DNA of 9,996 nucleotides. It comes from an uncultured Clostridia bacterium (lineage in GTDB: Bacteria; Bacillota_A; Clostridia; Christensenellales; Aristaeellaceae). The stretch is from NCBI GenBank assembly GCA_946408865.1, contig CAMJTZ010000059.1, positions 1-9,996 of the forward strand. Reading direction: 5' to 3'. Below the pieces are notes generated by a model, which saw nothing but the letters and a program-made list of their open reading frames with translations, ran no database searches and was not told the origin of the DNA. A program made the translations under genes and the position numbers. Positions within the stretch are counted from its first letter, which is position 1; each line of letters starts with the position of its first letter. Below, piece by piece: positions 1-7,047 of this stretch.

Positions 1-228
1 AAGGGAGAAAAGACCTTCAGGGGAATTGAAAACCATTTCCTTACCATCCGGGACGGCATGATCGGACTGCGGAATATCTGCCTGGTAGCCGGTCTGGGCC
101 CTGAAAACAACCGCCGGCGGGACGGAAGCTACGAATACTATATTTCAGAACCCATTGTTTCGGATGATGCGAAAGGCACGGCGCCTTTTGTGCTGTGCTA
201 CACAGAGATAAGACGGATCAGCCGGTAA
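1..228 (+). CDS. C-terminal end of a GH105/GH88-like glycoside hydrolase (partial)
   Basis: The first 75 codons of the window are open in frame 1 and end at TAA 226-228; the start lies outside the window. The readable tail contains the stretch CLVAGLGP, then RRDGSYEYYISEP and, near the end, APFVLCYTEI. From memory this 'G-x-YEYYxSEP...D-x-KG-x-x-PF-x-x-x-x-E' pattern resembles the C-terminus of family 105/88 unsaturated glucuronyl or rhamnogalacturonyl hydrolases (YteR/YesR type), which remove the unsaturated uronic acid left on pectin fragments by lyases. The catalytic residues of that family lie further upstream and cannot be seen, so the assignment rests on the tail and on nearby carbohydrate genes (an MsmX-like ATPase 42 nt downstream and a pectinesterase further on). 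It could be another carbohydrate-active enzyme. Confidence 0.6.
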   Translation, partial: KGEKTFRGIENHFLTIRDGMIGLRNICLVAGLGPENNRRRDGSYEYYISEPIVSDDAKGTAPFVLCYTEIRRISR

Positions 229-270
229 CAGGACGTCGGGAAGAGAAAGTTTGTTGGGAGGCATGGCCTG

Positions 271-1341
271 ATGTACGTTGAACTGAAAAACATCAACAAG
301 ATTTACCCAAACGGATTTCATGCGGTGCACAATTTCAATCTGGAGATTGAGAAGGGTGAATTCATTGTGTTCGTCGGGCCTTCCGGCTGCGGAAAATCCA
401 CGACGCTGCGGATGATCGCAGGACTGGAAAACATTTCCAGCGGCGAATTCCTGATTAACGGCGTCCGGGCGAATGAGAAGAGCCCACGGGACCGGGAAGT
501 GGCGATGGTGTTCCAAAGCTACGCCTTGTATCCGCAGATGACGGTATTTGACAATATCGCTTTCGGTCTGACGCTGCAGGGCGTGGACGAAGACGTGATC
601 GAGGAGCGGGTGCAGAAAACCGCGAAGATTCTCGGACTGACGGAATATCTGGACCGGCTGCCGAGAGCGCTTTCCGGCGGCCAGCGCCAGCGCGTTGCCA
701 TCGGCCGGGCCCTGATCCGGAAGGTGGGGATTTTCCTGATGGACGAGCCGCTGAGCAACCTGGACGCCAAACAGCGCGTGACCATGCGCAGTGAAATTGC
801 CCAGATCCATCAGGAGACAGGAGCTACCACCATCTATGTGACGCATGACCAGACAGAGGCCATGACGCTGGCGGACCGGATCGTTGTCATGAAGGACGGC
901 TATATCCAGCAGGTCGGAACTCCTTATGAACTGTATTTCAAACCCGCGAATGTGTTCGTGGCCGGATTTATCGGGGAGCCGCCCATGAATTTCTCCCGGA
1001 GCCGTGTGGAAAAAGGGAGCATTGAATTCGGCGGGCAGAAGATTGACCTTGCGAAAATTCGTCCCGATCTGGCCACGATGGAAGGAAAAGAACTTGTTTT
1101 CGGATTCCGTCCGGAGGCGATTGTGCTGCGGGACCAGGAGAAAGCTGCCCGGATCGACAGCCAGGTGGAACTGACCGAGATGCTGGGCGATAATACGAAC
1201 GTATATATTACTTGCGGTGAGCAGCAGGCGATTCTGAAGGTGGACAGCCACGACACGCCGGAAACAGACGAATCGCTGAGCTTCTGGGTTCCGTATGAAA
1301 GCATGTACTTCTTTGACGGGGAAACAGAGAAGGTGCTGTAA
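271..1341 (+). CDS. ugpC: Carbohydrate ABC transporter ATP-binding protein, MsmX/UgpC type
   Basis: This 356-residue ATPase would energise CUT1-family sugar importers at the inner face of the membrane. The nucleotide-binding domain is complete: Walker A GPSGCGKST (36-44), Q-loop Gln82, signature LSGGQ (134-138), Walker B ending in Asp158-Glu159, D-loop SNLD (162-165) and switch His192. The characteristic FIGEPPMNF (233-241) then leads into a C-terminal TOBE/OB-type regulatory domain (about 240-356). The length is slightly short for the family (usually about 360-370). GGGAG at 256-260 lies 10 nt before the ATG. An ATG at 263 opens only a two-codon ORF (Met-Ala-stop) whose TGA overlaps this start. 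No permease or binding-protein genes are adjacent. In Gram-positive bacteria one MsmX-type ATPase often serves several importers, including pectin-fragment importers, which fits the preceding GH105-like gene. The symbol follows common family naming; msmX or msmK would be equally valid. Confidence 0.93.
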   Translation: MYVELKNINKIYPNGFHAVHNFNLEIEKGEFIVFVGPSGCGKSTTLRMIAGLENISSGEFLINGVRANEKSPRDREVAMVFQSYALYPQMTVFDNIAFGLTLQGVDEDVIEERVQKTAKILGLTEYLDRLPRALSGGQRQRVAIGRALIRKVGIFLMDEPLSNLDAKQRVTMRSEIAQIHQETGATTIYVTHDQTEAMTLADRIVVMKDGYIQQVGTPYELYFKPANVFVAGFIGEPPMNFSRSRVEKGSIEFGGQKIDLAKIRPDLATMEGKELVFGFRPEAIVLRDQEKAARIDSQVELTEMLGDNTNVYITCGEQQAILKVDSHDTPETDESLSFWVPYESMYFFDGETEKVL

Positions 1342-1356
1342 AGGCGGCACAGGGAA

Positions 1357-1383
1357 AGGGCAGCGGCGTTTTGCCGCTGCCCT
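1357..1383. terminator. GC-rich hairpin between convergent genes, possible shared terminator
   Basis: GGGCAGCGGC (1358-1367) and GCCGCTGCCC (1373-1382) form a perfect 10-bp stem around GTTTT, extendable by one A-T pair. It begins 16 nt after the stop of the ATPase gene. On the plus strand no T-run follows (GTTCAG). On the minus strand TTTCCCTG follows, a little closer to a terminator, but the hairpin is about 120 nt beyond the stop of the convergent transporter gene. Stable folding is evident; termination is an inference. Confidence 0.5.
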
Positions 1384-1505
1384 GTTCAGTTATCCGGAAG
1401 ATCATTCTGCTTTTATGCGCGCTTTCCGGCGCAGACGGCCCCGCAAAGGGAAATAAAGGCGGATTTACCCCCGTCCGGCACTGAGAAAAGACAACGGATC
1501 ACCGG

Positions 1506-2453
1506 TCAGACCAGCAGCCCCAGGCGGGACATCAAGAAGATGAACAGGAAAATCGATCCCAGGGACGCGACGGTGCTGACAAAGACCAGCTGGCCGGCCA
1601 GCTGCCCGTCTCCGCCCATATTCTGCGCCATCGGGTAGGAGGCGGTTGCAACCGGGGTGCCAAAGATCATCAGGATCAGGAAAAGCTCCACTCCGCGCAG
1701 GCCGATCAGCCAGCCCAGCGGAAGCGTGATCAGCGGCAGAAGAATCAGCCGGACAAGCAGGACAACGGTGATTGTTTTCCGGTTTTTCCGGATTTCTTCA
1801 AATACGAGGTTGGCGCCGAGAACGATCATTGCAAGCGTGGTGGCCATTGTGGCCAGAGAGGAAACCGGTGAAGCGATAAACCCGGGGAGACGGATTCGCA
1901 GCAGGAAAAAGAGCAGACCGGCCGCACAGCCCTGCAGCAGGGGATTTTTCAGCAATCCGAGCAGGAGCGGTTTCAGCCGGACTTTTCCGCCGTCCTGAAA
2001 AATCTCCAGCACGATGACAGCGGCAATGTTGAACAATGACACCATGATCATGACCATCATTCCGCAGACCGAGGAGCGCTCCGCGCCGAAGACGTATGTG
2101 GTGAGAGGAATGCCGTAGATGATGAAATTGCTGCGGAAAACGGCCTGGATAATAACGCCCCGGCGGGAATTCTCCTTCACGATCCGCGGAACAACCAGCA
2201 TCAGGATCAGGATCAGAAGAATGACCGAGAGCGGTCCGGCAATCAGCAGCGTTACGGACGGAAGACCTTCCGGTGTGGCACTGTAGATGTTATTGAACAT
2301 AAGGAACGGAAAAAAGAGCCTGAAATTGAGGGCGTTCAGCCGGTTCATGAAAGCACGGTCCGTTAATCCGGTACGGACGGCCAGGAAACCGATTCCCAGC
2401 AGGATCATAAAGGGTGCCACTGCGTTCAGGGCAACCATAAAACTCTCAAGCAC
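1506..2453 (-). CDS. AEC-family (auxin efflux carrier-like) membrane transporter
   Basis: This 315-residue, very hydrophobic protein has the layout of the AEC/Mem_trans family, usually ten transmembrane helices arranged as two inverted bundles of five. Family-like stretches are LNFRLFFPFLMFNNIY (about 42-57), a central QAVFRSNFIIYGIPL segment, LLKNPLLQG, and a C-terminal GTPVATASYPMAQNMGGD region with the crossing-helix proline. Bacterial members move organic acids (malate, malonate) or other small anions; the substrate here cannot be read from the sequence. Translation most likely begins at a GTG (2453-2451 on the minus strand), because AAAGGAGG (2468-2461) sits 7 nt upstream; the ATG five codons further in would be 22 nt away. 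The gene is divergent from the pectinesterase and convergent with the ATPase gene, and it has its own promoter and a hairpin leader. A link to pectin metabolism is only suggested by position. Confidence 0.88.
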   Translation of the reverse strand: MLESFMVALNAVAPFMILLGIGFLAVRTGLTDRAFMNRLNALNFRLFFPFLMFNNIYSATPEGLPSVTLLIAGPLSVILLILILMLVVPRIVKENSRRGVIIQAVFRSNFIIYGIPLTTYVFGAERSSVCGMMVMIMVSLFNIAAVIVLEIFQDGGKVRLKPLLLGLLKNPLLQGCAAGLLFFLLRIRLPGFIASPVSSLATMATTLAMIVLGANLVFEEIRKNRKTITVVLLVRLILLPLITLPLGWLIGLRGVELFLILMIFGTPVATASYPMAQNMGGDGQLAGQLVFVSTVASLGSIFLFIFLMSRLGLLV

Positions 2454-2460
2454 CGTTCTG

Positions 2461-2468
2461 CCTCCTTT
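2461..2468 (-). promoter_or_regulatory. Strong ribosome binding site selecting a GTG start
   Basis: The minus strand reads AAAGGAGG, followed by 7 nt (CAGAACG) and then GTG. This near-perfect Shine-Dalgarno sequence decides in favour of the GTG over the ATG five codons downstream. Confidence 0.85.
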
Positions 2469-2469
2469 C

Positions 2470-2494
2470 CCGGCAGGCGGACCGCCAAAGCCGG
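2470..2494 (-). promoter_or_regulatory. Hairpin in the transporter mRNA leader just before its ribosome binding site
   Basis: CCGGC (2470-2474) pairs with GCCGG (2490-2494). Nested inside is GGCGG-A-CCGCC (2476-2486), of which at least three pairs (GGC/GCC) can form around a five-base loop. The structure ends one base before the AAAGGAGG of the AEC gene. It could influence ribosome access or mRNA stability; no known riboswitch is recognised. Confidence 0.45.
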
Positions 2495-2553
2495 CATCCG
2501 GTCTGATTTCTTCCGGTCGTTGTTCTGCTCCGGATCAGAAAAGCGTTTTCATG

Positions 2554-2582
2554 ATTGTAACATGCGGAGGGTTGGAAGACAA
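2554..2582 (-). promoter_or_regulatory. Sigma-A-type promoter for the AEC transporter gene
   Basis: On the minus strand a -35 of TTGTCT (2582-2577, 4/6 match) is followed by a 17-nt spacer and a -10 of TACAAT (2559-2554, 5/6 match). A TG dinucleotide one base before the -10 gives an extended -10. The predicted transcription start is near 2547, giving a leader of roughly 94 nt with a hairpin close to its end. Confidence 0.6.
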
Positions 2583-2625
2583 GCAATTCATGCAGGTTGT
2601 CCGTAATACAATGAACAAATGATTG
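2583..2625. promoter_or_regulatory. Candidate operator region between the divergent promoters
   Basis: The segment between the two -35 elements contains imperfect dyads: TTGT (2597-2600) with ACAA (2608-2611), TTCAT (2587-2591) with ATGAA (2611-2615), and CAAT (2609-2612) with ATTG (2622-2625), the last overlapping the plus-strand -35. Such dyads are typical of dimeric regulators, but each is short and could arise by chance. No regulator gene is adjacent to suggest which family would bind. Confidence 0.3.
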
Positions 2626-2651
2626 ACGGGGAATAATCTTGTTGGTAAAAT
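2623..2651 (+). promoter_or_regulatory. Sigma-A-type promoter for the pectinesterase-GGDEF unit
   Basis: TTGACG (2623-2628, 5/6 match) and TAAAAT (2646-2651, 5/6 match) are separated by exactly 17 nt, close to the housekeeping consensus. Transcription would start near 2658, leaving a leader of about 54 nt before the ATG at 2712. Its -35 lies 40 nt from the -35 of the divergent transporter promoter, leaving room for a shared regulator site. No separate promoter is visible for the GGDEF gene downstream. Confidence 0.72.
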
Positions 2652-2700
2652 ACTTTTATCCACGATGAAACGATGATAAAGCGGTGCTGGCAGGGCAGAC

Positions 2701-2706
2701 AGGAAG
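2701..2706 (+). promoter_or_regulatory. Ribosome binding site that sets the pectinesterase start
   Basis: AGGAAG lies 5 nt before the ATG at 2712. The in-frame ATG at 2673, 13 codons upstream, has no such site and would lie only about 15 nt from the predicted transcription start, so the shorter protein is preferred. Confidence 0.7.
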
Positions 2707-2711
2707 ATGCT

Positions 2712-3707
2712 ATGATTGTTGTGGCGAAAGACGGAAGCGGCGATTTTACAACGATTCAGGCCGCTGTGGATTCCATCTCCGGGGAAAGACGGGCGGAACC
2801 GGCCCGGATTCTGATCCGCGGGGGAGAATACCGGGAAAGGGTTATTGTTGACAAAGACAATCTGTGCATTTCCGGAGAGAGTCCGGAAAGCACCGTGATT
2901 GTCCGGAACGGCTGCGCGAAGGACCTTTATCCGGACGGAACGGAAAAAGGAACGTTTCTTTCCGCCACGATGATCATTACCGGAAACGACGTGACAGTGG
3001 AGAACCTGACGGTATCCAATGACGCCGGAGACGGCTGGACAGTCGGCCAGGCAGTTGCCGTCTATGCCGCTGGGGACAGGGGAATCTGGCGGAACTGCTG
3101 TCTGACCGCCCACCAGGACACCCTTTTCTGCGGCCCGGTCCGCCTGCCGAACATGAAAGAAGATATCGGAGGCAGAACTGGGAAAGCAGAAGCGTTTTCC
3201 AGAGTGGAAGACGGACCGCTGACGCACAGCCGCCAGTATTTTGAACAGTGCTTTATCCGGGGAGACGTTGATTTTATCTTCGGCCCCTACCGCTGCTGGT
3301 TTGAACGCTGCACACTGTTTATGAATGAATGCGGCGGATGGTATACGGCAACGAATACCCATGAAAGCCAGCCATACGGTTTTGTCTTTCACCGCTGCCG
3401 GCTGACAGGCGAATGCGGCGAGGGGGAAGCTTATCTGGGGCGGCCCTGGCGGAAAGGGTCCAGCACACTCTTTCTCGCGTGCGAGATGGACGGGCATGTG
3501 GCGCCGGAGGGATTCAGCGACTGGGACGGGACAAGGATTGTAACCAGCCGATGCGGAGAGTGGCGCACAACAGGCGTACGGGCGGATCAGCATCCGCGCC
3601 ACCCCGCACAGAAACGCCTGACGGACCGTGAGGCAGCGGAAATCACTATCGCCCGGGTGGTGGGCGGAACAGACCACTGGCAGCCTGATTTAGGGCAGCA
3701 GTCATGA
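2712..3707 (+). CDS. Pectinesterase (pectin methylesterase, CE8), cytoplasmic
   Basis: This 331-residue enzyme should hydrolyse methyl esters of galacturonate in pectin or its oligosaccharides, releasing methanol. The family motifs are in order: AKDGSGDFTTIQAAVD (5-20), GQAVAV (112-117), AHQDTLF with Gln135 and acid/base Asp136, GDVDFIFG with nucleophile Asp187, and LGRPW with Arg244. All catalytic residues are present and the fold would be a right-handed beta-helix. There is no signal peptide: the protein begins directly with MIVVAKDGSG, so it probably acts in the cytoplasm on imported oligosaccharides. The stretch between the two catalytic aspartates (about 141-172) is roughly 25 residues longer than in plant or Dickeya enzymes. 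From memory, similar insertions occur in other Bacillota intracellular homologues. A GGDEF gene follows after 9 nt, suggesting co-transcription. Confidence 0.93.
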   Translation: MIVVAKDGSGDFTTIQAAVDSISGERRAEPARILIRGGEYRERVIVDKDNLCISGESPESTVIVRNGCAKDLYPDGTEKGTFLSATMIITGNDVTVENLTVSNDAGDGWTVGQAVAVYAAGDRGIWRNCCLTAHQDTLFCGPVRLPNMKEDIGGRTGKAEAFSRVEDGPLTHSRQYFEQCFIRGDVDFIFGPYRCWFERCTLFMNECGGWYTATNTHESQPYGFVFHRCRLTGECGEGEAYLGRPWRKGSSTLFLACEMDGHVAPEGFSDWDGTRIVTSRCGEWRTTGVRADQHPRHPAQKRLTDREAAEITIARVVGGTDHWQPDLGQQS

Positions 3708-3716
3708 GATGAGTTT

Positions 3717-4778
3717 ATGTATACGAGAGAACAGCTTGAAAAGTATCCCTATTTCGCGGAAAAACTGAAAGAAGAACCGGAAGTGTCCTTCCTGCTGGAC
3801 CAGCTGACCGGGCTGGTGTCCAGGGGACATATTCTTTGGTTTGCCCAGTGGCTTATCGAACAGCATATCCCGTTTTCCTTTGCCATGCTGGATCTGGACA
3901 ATTTCAAGTATATCAACGATACATACGGCCACCATGCAGGAGACGAGGCACTGGTCCGGATCGCGGATGAGCTTGCAAACTGCCTTGACGGGATCGGGCT
4001 TGCGGGACGTTTCGGCGGAGATGAAATACTGATTGTCAATCTTCGCGATACGACCTACGATGCCTGTAAAGCTTTTTTTACGGACATTTATGAGGGGAAA
4101 GTCCTCCGGAAGAATTTCCGGCTGACGGGCTGCAGCCCGTTTATTACCGGAACGGTGGGCTGCGCCATTTATCCCAAGGACGCGCAGACGTTTGACGAGC
4201 TTTTTGAACTGATTGACAAAACCCTGTACCGGGGGAAGAACAAAGGACGGAACTGTTACATCCTTTATGTTGCGGAGAAACATAAGGATATTGTGATCCG
4301 CCGGATTGCCCGCCGCGGGATGTATACGGCCTACAGCCGGATGATCCGGCAGTTTGAAATGGTGCCGGGCCTGATGAACAAGCTGCGCAGCGTAATGCCG
4401 ATGCTGATGGAGGAATTGCAGATTTCGGAGCTGTTCTATGTGGGAAGGCAGAATATCCTGCGCGCCGTACGGGACAGCCGGGTGGAGGAACCTGTTTCGG
4501 ATGCGGATCAACTGCTGCAGAATGACGACCTGTTCTCCGATAACAAGCTGGACACGGTGCAGGCCAGAAGTCCGGAACTGTACAAAGCCCTGTACAAACG
4601 GGAAATCGAAACTGTCTGCGTCGTCCGGATCGGAATGGATATGGATACAGACGGCTGCCTGATCTGCGCGGAACCGAGAAACCGCAGAATCTGGCAGGAG
4701 GCGGAGTGCGCCATGCTGTATTTCCTGGCGAAAATGATTGCCGCGCGGATCCGGATTGACGGGGAGCCGCTGGACTGA
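3717..4778 (+). CDS. GGDEF-domain protein (putative diguanylate cyclase) with C-terminal GAF-like region
   Basis: The 353-residue protein begins with a GGDEF domain (about 28-184): LTGLVSRGHI (30-39), metal- and nucleotide-binding DLDNFKYINDTYGH (58-71), the catalytic loop GRFGGDEI (97-104) and the closing KTLYRGKNKGRN helix (168-179). These domains make cyclic di-GMP from two GTP. The loop is GGDEI instead of GGDEF, with the catalytic GGDE kept, so activity is plausible but unproven. The inhibitory RxxD site normally just before the loop is absent (DGIG at 91-94). The second half (about 210-347) ends in an amphipathic NRRIWQEAECAMLYFLAKMIAARI-type helix typical of GAF domains, so ligand sensing may lie behind the catalytic domain, the reverse of the usual order. 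There is no transmembrane segment. Only a weak site (GATGAG) precedes the ATG; the 9-nt gap from the pectinesterase suggests translational coupling. Confidence 0.85.
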   Translation: MYTREQLEKYPYFAEKLKEEPEVSFLLDQLTGLVSRGHILWFAQWLIEQHIPFSFAMLDLDNFKYINDTYGHHAGDEALVRIADELANCLDGIGLAGRFGGDEILIVNLRDTTYDACKAFFTDIYEGKVLRKNFRLTGCSPFITGTVGCAIYPKDAQTFDELFELIDKTLYRGKNKGRNCYILYVAEKHKDIVIRRIARRGMYTAYSRMIRQFEMVPGLMNKLRSVMPMLMEELQISELFYVGRQNILRAVRDSRVEEPVSDADQLLQNDDLFSDNKLDTVQARSPELYKALYKREIETVCVVRIGMDMDTDGCLICAEPRNRRIWQEAECAMLYFLAKMIAARIRIDGEPLD

Positions 4779-4810
4779 TCCGGTACGTACTTTTTTCAGA
4801 TTACGTATAT

Positions 4811-4864
4811 ATAGGTAGTAAAAAATACAAAAAGCTTCCATTTCTGCTGAAAAAGTGATATAAT
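4811..4864 (+). promoter_or_regulatory. gyrB promoter: extended -10 with A-tract upstream element
   Basis: TG-A-TATAAT (4856-4864) is a perfect extended -10. The best -35 at 17-nt spacing is weak (TTCCAT, 4836-4841), as is common where an extended -10 is present. Two A-tracts directly upstream (A6 at 4820-4825 and A5-6 around 4829-4833) occupy the position of an UP element contacted by the RNA polymerase alpha subunits. Predicted transcription starts near 4871. Confidence 0.7.
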
Positions 4865-4866
4865 AA

Positions 4867-6954
<2,088 letters not shown>

Positions 6955-7047
6955 GACGGTCGGGGAACCGGTTTTTGATGATCGGTTGTCAGCTGCCGGG
7001 AAATTGCACGGCCGATTTACAGTGCGCTGAGAGTGGAGAAAACGAAG
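6955..7047 (+). other. gyrB-gyrA intercistronic spacer
   Basis: The 93-nt gap contains a weak hairpin (CGGT 6957-6960 with ACCG 6967-6970, loop of six) followed by TTTTT at 6972-6976. A four-pair stem is too weak to call a terminator, though it could cause pausing. TTGTCA (6986-6991) resembles a -35 but has no -10 at a suitable distance, so gyrA is most simply read from the gyrB promoter. Confidence 0.5.
7035..7038 (+). promoter_or_regulatory. Ribosome binding site that sets the gyrA start
   Basis: GGAG (within GTGGAGAA) lies 9 nt before the ATG at 7048. The in-frame GTG at 7033 overlaps this site and has none of its own, so [10 protein letters not shown] is taken as the N-terminus. Confidence 0.65.

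Noticed and set aside
145..1350. A 401-codon minus-strand frame opposite the ABC ATPase
   Set aside because: Shadow of a gene with complete ABC motifs.
1416..1433. TGCGC/GCGCA hairpin as a terminator for the AEC gene
   Set aside because: The stem is only five pairs and the minus strand continues with TAAAAG instead of a T-run.
2656..2664. TTATCCACG, one mismatch from a DnaA box, near the pectinesterase transcription start
   Set aside because: A single box with one mismatch is expected a couple of times by chance in a window of this size; there is no cluster of boxes or AT-rich unwinding region, so it is not an origin.
2535..3677. A 380-codon minus-strand frame opposite the pectinesterase
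   Set aside because: The plus strand carries all pectinesterase motifs; the minus frame has no recognisable domain and runs through the promoter of the divergent transporter.
4781..4825. A terminator after the GGDEF gene (GTACGTAC followed by TTTTTT)
   Set aside because: The palindrome has no loop and no stable stem precedes the T-run; the T6 and A6 runs are better explained as part of the AT-rich region upstream of the gyrB promoter.
6986..7020. A promoter for gyrA within the gyrB-gyrA gap
   Set aside because: TTGTCA is a good -35 match but no -10-like hexamer lies 15-19 nt downstream.
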